The notes: a model not told the origin generated them from the sequence alone. A stretch of 64,000 nucleotides of DNA from Actinacidiphila sp965342175 (GCF_965342175.1 NZ_CBDRBL010000007.1:62001-126000); one strand, 5' to 3'. Counted from the stretch's first letter, positions 18,999-27,748 are shown. A program made the numbers and translations.

Positions 18999-19772
18999 AT
19001 GAGCACCGAGCCCTCCCGCACGGCCCTCGCCGCCCGGCTGCGCGCCCTGCACGTGCCGGGCGACCCGCTGGTCCTGCCGAACGTCTGGGACGCCGCCTCG
19101 GCCCGTGCCGTGGCCGACGCGGGCTTCCCGGTCGTCGCCACCGGCAGCGCGGCCGTGGCGCCGGCCCTGGGGTACGCGGACGAGGAGGACGCTCCCGCGG
19201 ACGAGATGCTCGCCGCGGTCGCCCGTATCGCCAGGGTCGTCCCCGTACCGGTGACGGCCGACATGGAGCGGGGCTACGGGATGGCGCCCGCGGAACTGGC
19301 GGAACGGCTGGCCGCGACCGGCGCCGTCGGCTGCAACCTGGAGGACACCGACCACCGCACGGGGTCGCTGGCCGACGCCGGGCAACAGGCGGAGTACATC
19401 GCCGGCCTGCGCGCGGCCGACCCGGAGTTGGTGATCAACGCCCGGACCGACCGCTTCCTCCGAGCGGGCGACCCCGAGGAACGGCTCGCGGACGCGGTGG
19501 GGCGGGCACGGACGTATCTGGAGGCTGGCGCGGACTGCGTCTACCCGATCGGGGCGCTGGGCGGGACGACCGTCGGGGCCGTGGTCCAGGCGGTGGACGG
19601 CCGCCCGGTCAACGTCCTGTGCCGGCCCGGCGGGCCCTCGCCGGCCCGTCTGGCGGAGTTGGGAGTGGCGCGGATCAGCTTCGGCCACCAGCTCCACCAG
19701 CTGGTCCAGGGCTATCTCGCCGGGCTCCTCACCGCCGTCGCACGCGGCGACAGCCCCTTCCCCGTCGACTGA
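18999..19772 (+). CDS. Isocitrate lyase / PEP mutase superfamily enzyme
   Basis: A 257-residue TIM-barrel protein of the PEP mutase/ICL superfamily. Recognisable parts are LPNVWDAASARAVADAGFPVVATGSAAVA, VTADMERGYG (metal-binding acidic residues) and GCNLEDTDHRTG, then VINARTDRF. Members cleave or form C-C or P-C bonds next to a carboxylate (2-methylisocitrate lyase, oxaloacetate hydrolase, carboxyphosphonoenolpyruvate enzymes). The KKCGH-type lyase motif is not obvious, so a specific reaction cannot be assigned. It converges with a PNPOx-like gene. Confidence 0.75.
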   Translation: MSTEPSRTALAARLRALHVPGDPLVLPNVWDAASARAVADAGFPVVATGSAAVAPALGYADEEDAPADEMLAAVARIARVVPVPVTADMERGYGMAPAELAERLAATGAVGCNLEDTDHRTGSLADAGQQAEYIAGLRAADPELVINARTDRFLRAGDPEERLADAVGRARTYLEAGADCVYPIGALGGTTVGAVVQAVDGRPVNVLCRPGGPSPARLAELGVARISFGHQLHQLVQGYLAGLLTAVARGDSPFPVD

Positions 19773-19779
19773 CTCCTCA

Positions 19780-20283
19780 TCAGACCTCCGTGCGCGGCGG
19801 GGATTCGTCGCTGCCGCGGCGGATCGTCCGCAGTGGACCGCCCGGCCGCCACACCTGCAGCACCAGATCCTCGTCCTCGACATAGGTGCGCACGACCTCG
19901 GCGATGTCGGCTCGGAAGAGGTGGAAGGGCCCCTCGGGCACCGTCACTTCGCGGGTGAAGCGGGTGACCGCCGCCGGGTCGGTGACCTCGACGGCGCGTC
20001 CGGAGATCCGCACGTCGCCGCCGTCCATGGAGGTGTCCGGGACGGGGTTGCCGTGGAGCGCGAAGCGCGGGTCGCGGCGCAGGTCGAGAGCCTTGCGGGA
20101 GCCGGGCATCATGCCGAACCACAGTTCGCCGAGCCGGAACTCGGCCTCGATGCCGCTGAGCCGGGGTGAGCCGTCGGCACGGAGGGTGCCGAGGACGTGG
20201 TGCTTGTAGCCGCCGAATCGGTTGCGCACGGTTTCGGCGAGGCCGGGCTGCGCTGTGTGGAAGTGTGTCCAGCTGGTCGTCAT
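19780..20283 (-). CDS. Pyridoxamine 5'-phosphate oxidase-like flavoprotein
   Basis: A 167-residue split-barrel FMN/F420-binding family protein. The typical strand pattern is present: HHVLGTLRADGSPRLSGIEAEFRLGELWFGMMPGSRKALDLRRDPRFALHG, followed by GGDVRISGRAVEV. Such proteins often act on F420 or haem-type substrates in actinobacteria. ATG 20283 (MTTSWTHFH) is chosen; the open frame continues 20 codons upstream into a perfect inverted repeat, which makes a longer start unlikely. Confidence 0.75.
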   Translation of the reverse strand: MTTSWTHFHTAQPGLAETVRNRFGGYKHHVLGTLRADGSPRLSGIEAEFRLGELWFGMMPGSRKALDLRRDPRFALHGNPVPDTSMDGGDVRISGRAVEVTDPAAVTRFTREVTVPEGPFHLFRADIAEVVRTYVEDEDLVLQVWRPGGPLRTIRRGSDESPPRTEV

Positions 20284-20294
20284 GCCGCCATGCT

Positions 20295-20333
20295 CCCCGG
20301 CATACCCGACATCCTCTGTCGGGTATGCCGGGG
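20295..20333 (-). terminator. Strong 16-bp inverted repeat (terminator)
   Basis: Arms CCCCGGCATACCCGAC (20295-20310) and its exact complement (20318-20333) with a 7-nt loop. It follows the stop of the 62-residue gene by 6 nt and precedes the PNPOx-like start by 11 nt. Most likely a terminator of the small gene that insulates the next one; an operator function cannot be excluded. Confidence 0.6.
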
Positions 20334-20339
20334 CCTTGG

Positions 20340-20528
20340 TCACTCCTCGTTCAGCAGGCGGCGCGCCGGGAAGTCCTGCCGGCCCTGGCGGGCGGCCTGC
20401 CAGATCCCGCGCAGGCGGTCCAGCTCGGCCAGTTCGGCACGCGACCAGCTGCGCCGGCCCGCGACGTACCGTCGTATGGCCTCGTTGGCGGCTTCGACGG
20501 ATCGGCGGTCCAGAACGGTCAGTGGCAT
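20340..20528 (-). CDS. Small protein, function unknown
   Basis: A 62-residue charged helical protein: MPLTVLDRRSVEAANEAIRR, then two short helices with SWSRAELAELDRLRGIWQAARQG, ending RRLLNEE. No family is recognised. The perfect hairpin directly after its stop and its strong GC3 bias support it as a real gene. The AT-rich stretch upstream (TTTTAGGAGAGAGGT region) could hold its promoter. Confidence 0.55.
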   Translation of the reverse strand: MPLTVLDRRSVEAANEAIRRYVAGRRSWSRAELAELDRLRGIWQAARQGRQDFPARRLLNEE

Positions 20529-20735
20529 GCCTTGATTTTAGGAGAGAGGTATGACAAAGAGCCCTGGTTGACGCCCCGATGGGTCCATGTCACACCGTGA
20601 GCCTGCTCACGTGGCGGGGCTCACTCGCGGCGCCCGGGCCCCGTCCTCCGGCGCCGCGGCCGCGTCCCCCGGCGCCGAGGCCGCGGCCGAACGGCGGTCG
20701 GGCGGGGGCCGCGTCGGACGGGGCCCGGGCGGCGA

Positions 20736-21764
20736 TCACGCGGACTCGCGGCGCACCAGCTCCGTAGGCAGCACCACGTGACGGCGGGTCGCGGTGCCCG
20801 CCGCGATCTCCTCCAGCAGTACCCGCGCCATGGTGCGGCCCATCTCCTCGATCGGCTGCCGCACGCTGGTGAGCGCCGGGTCGGTGTGGCGGGCGATCGC
20901 GGAGTCGTCGAAGCCGATCAGCGCGACGTCACCGGGCACGCGCCGGCCCGTCTCACGCAGCACCTGCAGCGCGCCGCTGGCCATGACGTCCGAGGCGGCG
21001 AAGACCGCGTCCACGTCGGGACGTCGCCGCAGCAGCGCCCGCATCGCGGCACGGCCGCCCTCCTCGGTGAAGTCGCCGGTCTCGATCAGCGTGTCGTCGC
21101 CGGCCAGCCCGGCGTCCTCGACCGCCTGGCGGTAGCCGTCGAGACGGCAGCGGGCCACGTACATGTCCGGGGGCCCGCTGACGGTCGCCACGTTCCGGCG
21201 GCCGAGCCCCAGCAGATGGGCCACCGCGGAGCGGGCGCCGCCGACGTTGTCGCAGTCGACGTACGACACCGACTCCAGGTCGGAGCGCCGGCCGTTGAGC
21301 ACCGCCGGCATCCCCAGCTGCTCCAGCAGGTCGGGCAGCGGGTCGTCCTCGTGCACCGAGACCAGCAGGACGCCGTCGACACGGTGGGCGCTGAGGTACT
21401 GGGCGAAGCGCTGCCGTTCCCTGGGGGTCCGCAGCAGGGTGAGCAGCAGCTGCATATCGGTGTCGGCGAGCTCGGCGCCCACGCCGCGGATGATGCCGGA
21501 GAAGTACGGCTCGGCGAAGAGCCTGGTCTCCGCCTCCGGGATGACCAGGGCGATCGCGTCCGTCCGGTTGCCCGCCAGGGCGCGCGCCGCGCGGTCGGGG
21601 ACGTATCCGAGCTCGGCGATGGCGGCCTCGACCGCGGCCTTGGCATGGTCGCTCACCCGGGGCGAACCGTTGATCACCCGGGACACCGTGCCCCGGCCCA
21701 CTCCCGCACGAGCGGCGACCTCCTCGAGCGTCGGTCTGCCGCTGCGCCGTCGACCCATCACCAT
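20736..21764 (-). CDS. cebR: LacI-family repressor, CebR type
   Basis: A 342-residue LacI regulator. The DNA-binding headpiece is TLEEVAARAGVGRGTVSRVINGSPRVS, followed by a periplasmic-binding-like ligand domain with FAASDVMASGALQVLRETGRRVPGDVALIGFDDSAIARHTDPALTSVRQPIEEMG. This matches the CebR group that represses cellobiose/cello-oligosaccharide uptake and beta-glucosidase genes. A perfect TGGGAGCGCTCCCA box lies 96 bp upstream. I start at ATG 21764, preceded by GGGAGA; ATG 21782 lacks a binding site. The cellobiose transporter and beta-glucosidase usually adjacent are missing; a GNAT gene occupies the place. Confidence 0.82.
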   Translation of the reverse strand: MVMGRRRSGRPTLEEVAARAGVGRGTVSRVINGSPRVSDHAKAAVEAAIAELGYVPDRAARALAGNRTDAIALVIPEAETRLFAEPYFSGIIRGVGAELADTDMQLLLTLLRTPRERQRFAQYLSAHRVDGVLLVSVHEDDPLPDLLEQLGMPAVLNGRRSDLESVSYVDCDNVGGARSAVAHLLGLGRRNVATVSGPPDMYVARCRLDGYRQAVEDAGLAGDDTLIETGDFTEEGGRAAMRALLRRRPDVDAVFAASDVMASGALQVLRETGRRVPGDVALIGFDDSAIARHTDPALTSVRQPIEEMGRTMARVLLEEIAAGTATRRHVVLPTELVRRESA

Positions 21765-21859
21765 CTGCGGTCTCCCCATCACGTCGTGGTAACCGCGCCA
21801 ACTTAGCGTCTACTGCCTCGACTCCTCGTCGGGAAGTCGAGAGCCTTCGGCATGAGAGA

Positions 21860-21873
21860 TGGGAGCGCTCCCA
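21860..21873. promoter_or_regulatory. CebR box (14-bp perfect palindrome)
   Basis: TGGGAGCGCTCCCA, identical to the published CebR operator consensus. It lies between the cebR-like gene and the convergent end of a GNAT gene, facing an ATG at 21884 that opens only a meaningless frame. This is probably the operator of a lost cellobiose operon or of cebR autoregulation. Confidence 0.8.
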
Positions 21874-21972
21874 GAATCAGGGTATGACGGTCGTCCGCAC
21901 GAAGGCGCGCCTCCTCGCCCGGATGCGGTCCGCGGCCGCCCCCCGCGTCCCTGGTCCCACGAGGGGGGCCGG

Positions 21973-22734
21973 TCAAGGGCGGGCGAAGCTGTGGAATCGG
22001 CCGATCACCGTGAAGCCGCGGCGCACGTACCAGTGCCGGGGCCAGCCGTCCGCGTCGGCGATGAGGAAACGCGTGGAGCAGCCCGCGTCGGCGGCCTGGC
22101 GGACCGCCGTGGCCAGGACGGCGTCGGCGTGGCCGCGGCCCAGGTGCTCCTCCGAGGTGATGAGGTCCTCGATCTGGGCGATGCCGGAGGCGCGGTCGGC
22201 GTAGAGGTCCGCCCAGGACGCTACCTGGCCCTCAGGTGTCCGCGATCCGATGAAGCGGACGATGTCCGCGCCGCGGCGCCGTGCCTCGCGGCGGTCGACC
22301 AACTGCCGGACGGACTCCTCGTCGGCCTCCGGTAGGAAGCCGCGCCAGCGTCGCGCGAGGGGCTCGCGGAAGGCGTCGAGGCCGACTTCCTTGGCGGACC
22401 CGCCCTCCGGCACCGGGCCGGTGTGCAGCATCACGAGCTCGGTGGAGTGCGTGTAGCCGGCCCGGATCAGGGGCCCGGCGCAGGCGGTGCCCATGGCGTC
22501 GTCCAGGACGGTGATCGCGCGGTGCGCCAGATGGGCCATGGCCTCGTCGGCGAGGGCGGGAAGCGCTTCGGGGTCGACGGCGCCCTCGAGGACCAGGTGG
22601 TTGTCGCCGTGCGAGGCCGGGAAGGCCTCGTCGAGGGCGGCGAAGCCGCCGGGGAACTCCACGGTGCGGGCGGCCCGGCGGCGCGCGAAGGCGGCGACGA
22701 AGGCGCGGATCCGCGGCATTTCGGGGCCTGTCAT
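21973..22734 (-). CDS. GNAT-family N-acetyltransferase
   Basis: A 253-residue acetyltransferase-like protein. The GNAT fold is in the C-terminal half: VASWADLYADRASGIAQIEDLITSEEHLGRGHADAVLATAVRQAADAGCSTRFLIADADGWPRHWYVRRGFTVIGRFHSF, where the LGRGHADAVL segment corresponds to the acetyl-CoA P-loop (Q/RxxGxG/A) and WYVRRGF to the usual C-terminal motif. The N-terminal half is divergent. Substrate is unknown. Its stop lies about 100 nt from the orphan CebR box. Confidence 0.75.
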   Translation of the reverse strand: MTGPEMPRIRAFVAAFARRRAARTVEFPGGFAALDEAFPASHGDNHLVLEGAVDPEALPALADEAMAHLAHRAITVLDDAMGTACAGPLIRAGYTHSTELVMLHTGPVPEGGSAKEVGLDAFREPLARRWRGFLPEADEESVRQLVDRREARRRGADIVRFIGSRTPEGQVASWADLYADRASGIAQIEDLITSEEHLGRGHADAVLATAVRQAADAGCSTRFLIADADGWPRHWYVRRGFTVIGRFHSFARP

Positions 22735-22932
22735 GGGGGCAGCCTAGACGGCGCGCCGGGGCCGCGGCCCGGGGCGATCCAACTGTTCGGCCCGGCCGCG
22801 GACTTCGCGGACAGGACGGACGCGCTCGCGGACTCGCCGCGGAGCCTGCCCGCGGTCGAGGACGCGATCGTGCGCGGCGGCAGGGGGTTTCCGGAGGACG
22901 CGGAGGAGGGACCCGTCTTCGGGCGTCGACGC

Positions 22933-23563
22933 ATGGCGGCAGCCGCCCCGACGTGGGATGCGCCGGCGGCGCTGCCACGAGACCCGTCCGGGGAGCCGGA
23001 GCCCGCGCGCCCCTGGCCGTACGAGGACATCGACCTCCCCCGGCCCGGGCGCCGGTCGCACGTGACTCGGCGGCGTACGGCACGAGCCGACCCGGGCCTT
23101 TCTGGCCGACGTCGGGATTCCCGACCGGCCCGGCGGCTGGTTCGAGGCGGACGAGGGTCTCGCCGAGGGCGCGATCAGGCTCGGGGACGCCTATCCGGAC
23201 CTGGCACAGCACTACCCCGGACTCCCGGCCTCAGCCGCCGACTGGGTCTCGCTGGGTGTCATCGGTTACGACGACATCGCCGTGGACCACGTCACCGGCA
23301 CCGTGTACTGACTGCCCGACGGCTCGGCCGAGTCCTACCCGCTCAACCGGGACATCATCCACGCCTTCGCGGTGTTCCTGTGTGCCCTGGAGACGGAGCG
23401 TCCCGGCTACGATCTCGCGGTCGCCGGTGAGGTGGCGGATCCCGAGGGGGCCGCGCACCGGCTCGCTGAGTTGTTCGCCCGCGTCGACCCCACCTCGCTC
23501 AACCGGCCGGGAGGGACGTGGGGCCGGGTGCTGGATCACGTCCGCGAGGCGCTGCCCGCGTAG
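22933..23563 (+). pseudogene. Broken SUKH-4-family immunity protein gene
   Basis: The second two thirds read as a SUKH-4-like protein in one frame: FLADVGIPDRPGGWFEADEG, DWVSLGVIGYDDIAVDHVTGTVY, then an in-frame TGA at 23309-23311 where these proteins usually have a residue before LPDG, then LPDGSAESYPLNRDIIHAFAVFLCALE to a normal end at 23563. The N-terminal part (PWPYEDIDLP) is in a different frame, so a frameshift around 23050-23095 is also present. Known SUKH proteins protect against polymorphic toxins; no toxin gene is adjacent. The nonsense codon and the shift make it a pseudogene, unless the last 63 residues are re-initiated. Confidence 0.6.
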
Positions 23564-23572
23564 CGGCCCCGT

Positions 23573-24895
23573 TCACGCCGGCCGTGACTCCGCCTGCCGG
23601 CGCAGGAATTCGGCGACGTCCTTGCGCCGGGAGTACGGCTGGAGGGTCTGGGCGGCGGAGGAGAGCATGCCCCGTACGCGCGGGGACTGGACGCGGCCGA
23701 GGAGGTCGAGGACGCGGATGCCGGCGTCGGCGGCCTCGTCGACGCGCCGGGCGGAGGCGAGGTTGCCCGCGAGTTCCGCGGTGTACAGCGCGGCGTTGCG
23801 CGTGAAGTGCGGCGCCTGCAGGTCGACCGCGCGCCGGGCGTGTTCGGCCGCTCGGCAGTGGTCTGCGAGGGCGGACCAGGACTGGGCCTCCAGGCCCGCG
23901 AGTTCGGCCTCGCCGTAGAAGGTCATCCACTCCGGGTCCGCGGCGCTGGAGCCGCGGCCGAAGAGGCTGTGGGCGCGGCCGAGGGCGCGTTCGCAGCCGG
24001 ATCGGTCGCCGAGCCCGGCACAGCCGCCTGCCTCGCGCAGCGCCAGCAGCGAGAGCAGCCGCGGCGAACCGAGGTGGCGCGCGGCCCGCTGGGCGGCCTG
24101 TGCGGCCCGCACGGCCTCGCGCGGGCGGCCGGCGTCGCGGGCGAGGAAGGAGGCGTTGCAGAAGGCGTGCGCCTCCAGGGCCCGGTCGCCGGCCATGCGG
24201 GCGGTGGCGAGGGCCTCGCCGTAGAAGGAGCGGGCGTCGGCGAGGCGCCCCGAGTCGTGGGCCAGCCAGCCGACGGAGATGGCGAGTTCCCCGGCGCCGC
24301 CCATCAGGTCCTCGGCGACGGCCTGGCTGTAGGTGCCTTCGTCGAGGAGGCGGTAGGCGGCGCCGAGGGAGTGGCCGGCCTGGCGGTAGAGCGCGCCGGC
24401 GCCGTGCCGGTCGTCGTGCAGGCGGATCTCGCGGACGGCCGCGCGGACGGCTCGCGCCTGGGAACTGCCGACCTTGTGCGTCGTCTTCGCCCCGGCGGCG
24501 GGCGCCGGGATCAGGGTGGTGGCGATGGCGGCCGGGCCGCCGGTCATGAACGCGCGACGCAGCACGTCGCTCTCCTCGTCGGTTGCGGTCTCGTTCTGGG
24601 CCGGCCCGGGGGCCGGTGCTGCCGGTGTGCGCCTGCCGCGGACCACTTCCCGCGGTTCGAAGCCCATCTCGGCGAGGTCCCGGCCGGGGAACATGTGCCG
24701 GAAGACCCGCTCGTAGGCGTAGTTGGGGCAGCGGATCTCGCCCGACTCCACCCGGCCGATGTAGCGGGCGTCGCAGCTGACCTGCTCGCCGATGTCCCGT
24801 CCCGCGCGGCGTACGGCGGCGGCGAACTCACCGGGGGACCGGTCTCCGCGCAGGCGCCGGAAGGCCGTGTTGGGGGTGGAAGGTGACGACTGCAT
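23573..24895 (-). CDS. XRE-type regulator with TPR-like domain (NsdA/NsdB-like)
   Basis: A 440-residue protein. The N-terminus is an XRE-like helix-turn-helix (SPGEFAAAVRRAGRDIGEQVSCDARYIGRVESGEIRCPNYAYERVFRHMF), then a linker with an alanine-rich hydrophobic stretch, then roughly 270 residues of helical TPR-like repeats (RLADARSFYGEALATARMAGD, RPREAVRAAQAAQRAARHLGS). The layout resembles Streptomyces NsdA-family proteins, some of which repress sporulation and antibiotic production. Which paralogue this is cannot be decided. It is divergent from a small conserved gene; the AT-rich stretch around 24980-25005 is the probable promoter zone. Confidence 0.75.
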   Translation of the reverse strand: MQSSPSTPNTAFRRLRGDRSPGEFAAAVRRAGRDIGEQVSCDARYIGRVESGEIRCPNYAYERVFRHMFPGRDLAEMGFEPREVVRGRRTPAAPAPGPAQNETATDEESDVLRRAFMTGGPAAIATTLIPAPAAGAKTTHKVGSSQARAVRAAVREIRLHDDRHGAGALYRQAGHSLGAAYRLLDEGTYSQAVAEDLMGGAGELAISVGWLAHDSGRLADARSFYGEALATARMAGDRALEAHAFCNASFLARDAGRPREAVRAAQAAQRAARHLGSPRLLSLLALREAGGCAGLGDRSGCERALGRAHSLFGRGSSAADPEWMTFYGEAELAGLEAQSWSALADHCRAAEHARRAVDLQAPHFTRNAALYTAELAGNLASARRVDEAADAGIRVLDLLGRVQSPRVRGMLSSAAQTLQPYSRRKDVAEFLRRQAESRPA

Positions 24896-25118
24896 CGCCG
24901 GGCTCCCGTTGGACGGTCGGTGCGGTGCCGGTGTGGCGGCGCGACGACCGTACTCGCTGCGAAGGCCCCAGCACCGAAGGTTTAGTTACAAAAGGGATAT
25001 CTCATCCTCCATTCGCCATGAAACGCCACCCCTGACGGCGTCACAAAGGCGTAGCCGTTGACGTCCGCGCGCGTTGGACACCGTGCAACCGACTGTCCGA
25101 CCCCAGGGAGGATGCGCC

Positions 25119-25472
25119 TTGTTGGACGAGCCATGGGATCTGGTCACCGTCCCGGCCCGGCAGGGACTGGAGGCCGTGGACATCCTGCGCCTGCGCACCG
25201 GTCTCGGACCGGTGCTGCACGACGGCTCAGGTGACAGCCTCGGCTTCCTGGTGCCGCCGGGCACAGCCGACGGCTGGGACCTGCCGGGCAGCGCCTGTAC
25301 GCAGACCTCGGGCGCCGGGTTCACCGTCCCCGGCGAGTTGCGGGAGCCGCCGGTGGCGGGCAGCGGCTGGCTGGTGCCGCCGCGCGACGACAGCGCGGTG
25401 ACGGACCCGGCGGTGCTCCGTGACGCCCTCGGTGAGGCGGCCCGGATGATCGAACTGGCCGACCGGCTCTGA
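25119..25472 (+). CDS. Small conserved Streptomyces protein, function unknown
   Basis: A 117-residue protein with DEPWDLVTVPARQGLEAVDILRLRTGLGPVLHDGSGDSLGFLVPPG and a C-terminal DALGEAARMIELADRL helix. AGGGAGG (25105-25111) puts the start at TTG 25119 (7 nt spacing) or TTG 25122. The pattern resembles small companions of XRE regulators in streptomycetes, with a lone domain like those in bifunctional primase-type proteins, but I cannot name the family. It is divergent from the NsdA-like regulator. Confidence 0.65.
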   Translation: MLDEPWDLVTVPARQGLEAVDILRLRTGLGPVLHDGSGDSLGFLVPPGTADGWDLPGSACTQTSGAGFTVPGELREPPVAGSGWLVPPRDDSAVTDPAVLRDALGEAARMIELADRL

Positions 25473-25506
25473 GTCCGCCCGCCGGCCACCGCCCATACTG
25501 GGTGGC

Positions 25507-26370
25507 ATGGCAGCGCGCAGGACGAGGACGACGAAGGCGCCGGAAGGCATACGCGAGCAGGTCGGCGGAGGCCTGGCCGAGCTCGTGCCGGACCGGGACC
25601 GGCCGCGCGGACGGTCGCTGCTGATCGACGGGGCGCCGCAGTCGCACGTCGACCTCGACGACCCGGAGTACCTGGACTTCTCCTACCAGCGCAGACTCGG
25701 TCACGTCGTCGACCTCGCCGCGCCGCCCGGCCGCCCGTTGCGCGTGCTGCACCTCGGCGGCGGCGCACTGACCCTGGCCCGCTACACCGCGGCGACCCGG
25801 CCGCGTTCGACGCAGCAGGTGGTGGAGCTGGACACCGCGCTGGTCGACCTGGTGCGGCGGGAGTTGCCCTGGGACCGCACCTGGCGCATCAAGGTGCGCG
25901 GCGGCGACGCCAGGGAGGGGCTGGCCAAGGTCCCGGAGGCCTGGGCGGACCTGATCATCACCGACGTCTTCGGCGGCGCTCGTACGCCCGCCCACCTGAC
26001 CAGCACGGAATTCCTCGCCCAGGCGCGGCGCGCGTTGGCGCCCGGCGGGCTGTACGCCGCCAATGTGGCGGACGGGGGGCGGCTGGATTTCCTGCGGTCG
26101 CAGATCGCGACGGTGCGGGCGTGCTTCGCGCACGCGTGCCTGGCGGCGGATCCCGCCGTGTTGCGCGGGCGGCGCTTCGGCAACGTGATCCTGGTGGCCG
26201 CGGACGGCGAGCTGCCCGTCGCGGAGTTCACCCGGCGCGTGGCCTCGGACCCCCATCCGGGACGGGTCGAACACGGCCGGGAGCTGGACGCCTTCGCGGG
26301 TGGTGCGGCGGCCGTCACCGACGCCACGGCGGCGGCCTCCCCCGCTCCCCCGGAATCGGTGTTCCGCTAG
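25507..26370 (+). CDS. Spermidine synthase-like methyltransferase-fold protein
   Basis: A 287-residue protein with the spermidine synthase Rossmann core: RVLHLGGGALTLARYTAATRPRSTQQVVELDTALVDLVRRELPW (motif I and the acidic residue after strand 2), GGDAREGL, and DLIITDVFGGARTPAHLTSTEFLAQARRALAPGGLYAANVADG. The N-terminal beta hairpin of true spermidine synthases is reduced to LLIDGAPQSHVDLDDPEYLDFSYQRR. In actinobacteria most such genes are of unknown substrate, so polyamine synthesis should not be assumed. A hairpin follows. Confidence 0.75.
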   Translation: MAARRTRTTKAPEGIREQVGGGLAELVPDRDRPRGRSLLIDGAPQSHVDLDDPEYLDFSYQRRLGHVVDLAAPPGRPLRVLHLGGGALTLARYTAATRPRSTQQVVELDTALVDLVRRELPWDRTWRIKVRGGDAREGLAKVPEAWADLIITDVFGGARTPAHLTSTEFLAQARRALAPGGLYAANVADGGRLDFLRSQIATVRACFAHACLAADPAVLRGRRFGNVILVAADGELPVAEFTRRVASDPHPGRVEHGRELDAFAGGAAAVTDATAAASPAPPESVFR

Positions 26371-26383
26371 GGCCGTCGGGCGC

Positions 26384-26409
26384 GTGGCCGGCCCGCCCGA
26401 GCCGGCCAC
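26384..26409 (+). terminator. Hairpin after the spermidine synthase-like gene
   Basis: 9-bp arms GTGGCCGGC/GCCGGCCAC with an 8-nt loop, 14 nt past the stop codon. Confidence 0.5.
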
Positions 26410-26844
26410 CGGCCGACCGTGACGGCCGGTGGCGTAACGCGATCAGTGGCCGTAGGGCGGTGCGCCGGTCCTGCGCTTGTGCCGGATCGCGGCGGCATCG
26501 GGAGGACGCGCTGGGCGATCCGGACGGCGACACCGTCGAAGGCGGTCCGCCGCGTTGTTCGCGCGCTGACGGCTTCCCCAGCTGTCGTCGACCGACTCGA
26601 TCGGCCGCCACACCGGCTCCGGCTGCAATCGCCCGCGGTGCTGCCCCCGTTCGGCCGGAGCGGTGCCGTCAGGTGCCGTGGACGATCCGGGGCGGGGATG
26701 TCGAGGCGGCCGAAGGCCCGACGCCCAGGGGGCATGGACATCCGGGGCCGCGGGCAGCGGAGCCCTTCCCCGCGCGGGCGTGCACGGACCTCGCCCGCGG
26801 ACGCGCCCTCGGCAGGGCGTGCCCGCGGACCCGGCGCCGCGTCC
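26410..26844. other. Intergenic stretch without recognisable gene
   Basis: About 435 bp between two convergent genes. Several short frames are open on both strands, but none has consistent GC3 bias, a ribosome site or a recognisable protein. It may be decayed coding DNA. Confidence 0.4.
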
Positions 26845-27528
26845 TCAGGTGCGGAGCAGACCGTCCAGCAGCGCGGCGAGCCCGGCCTCGTACTGCGCGC
26901 GGCCGGACTGCTGGGCCGTGACGAGTTCGGGTGCCAGCCCCGCGAGCGAGGGGTAGCTGTCCGGCGGCAGGTCGGCGAGGCGGCGGCGGATCCTCTCCTG
27001 CAGCCCGGCCTCGGCCTCACCGCACTCCGCGCGCCTGCGGCGGACCGCCCACAGGGAGGCGCCGATCGTGTACTGCATCAGCGCCACCTGGGCGCGCACG
27101 GCAGCGGAAGGTTCCAGTCCCGCCTCGATCAGCAGGCAGAGCATGCGGTCGATGACGGCGACGGCCTCGTCGCCGCGGAGCGGGCGGCTCGTGAGCAGCT
27201 GCAGGGCGGAGGGATGCTCGCTGAACAGCCGGTACACGCCGAGGCAGAGTTCGATGAGCTGTTCGCGCGGCGCGCCGGAGCCGGAGGGCAGCTCGATCTC
27301 GCCGATCAGCCGTTCGTTGACCGCGTCGATGATCTCGTCCTTGCCCTTGAAGTGGGAGTAGACGGCCATCGTGCCGACACCGAGCTCCTGGGCGAGCGCG
27401 CGCATGGTGAGGGCCTCGGTCCCGCGGCGGTCGAGGAGCGCGACGGCGGCGCCGAGGATGCGGTCGGGGTTCAGGGTGTTGCGGGGGACGCGGCGCCGTG
27501 GGGAGCGGGCCGGCGGGGTGACAGTCAT
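26845..27528 (-). CDS. TetR/AcrR-family regulator
   Basis: A 227-residue TetR protein with helix-turn-helix LNPDRILGAAVALLDRRGTEALTMRALAQELGVGTMAVYSHFKGKDEII and a C-terminal domain of the TetR_C type (REQLIELCLGVYRLFSEHPSALQLLTSRPL). It is divergent from a PAP2-type membrane phosphatase gene, and a 13-bp palindrome lies inside the likely promoter of that gene. The ligand is unknown. Confidence 0.85.
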   Translation of the reverse strand: MTVTPPARSPRRRVPRNTLNPDRILGAAVALLDRRGTEALTMRALAQELGVGTMAVYSHFKGKDEIIDAVNERLIGEIELPSGSGAPREQLIELCLGVYRLFSEHPSALQLLTSRPLRGDEAVAVIDRMLCLLIEAGLEPSAAVRAQVALMQYTIGASLWAVRRRRAECGEAEAGLQERIRRRLADLPPDSYPSLAGLAPELVTAQQSGRAQYEAGLAALLDGLLRT

Positions 27529-27720
27529 GAGGGATGCGTGTCCGGTCGTGGGGATCGTCGTGAGCGGTCGGCAGGTCGAGCGGTTTTCTTGATTCTCCCG
27601 TGTTTCCGGGCAACCCGGGCCTGGCGCGGGGCGTCATTTCGCACGTCTCAGGAAGCACGGCCACCTGAATCCAGGATGAAGCGGAGGCGAAGGGAGGAAT
27701 AGGCGGGGGCGGTGTCCAGG

Positions 27721-27748
27721 TTGCCTAGCGTACGTCGTACGGTAGACC
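27721..27748 (+). promoter_or_regulatory. Putative promoter with palindromic operator in the spacer
   Basis: A possible -35 (TTGCCT, 27721-27726) and -10 (TAGACC, 27743-27748) are 16 nt apart. The spacer contains CGTACGTCGTACG (27729-27741), a perfect palindrome around a central T, well placed for repression by the divergent TetR protein. Confidence 0.45.

Noticed and set aside
22423..23430. 335-codon plus-strand open frame through the GNAT region
   Set aside because: The first part is antisense to the GNAT gene; only the small SUKH-4-related stretch is meaningful.
26663..26956. 97-codon plus-strand frame in the 26.4-26.8 kb gap
   Set aside because: No ribosome site, poor codon bias and overlap with the TetR gene.
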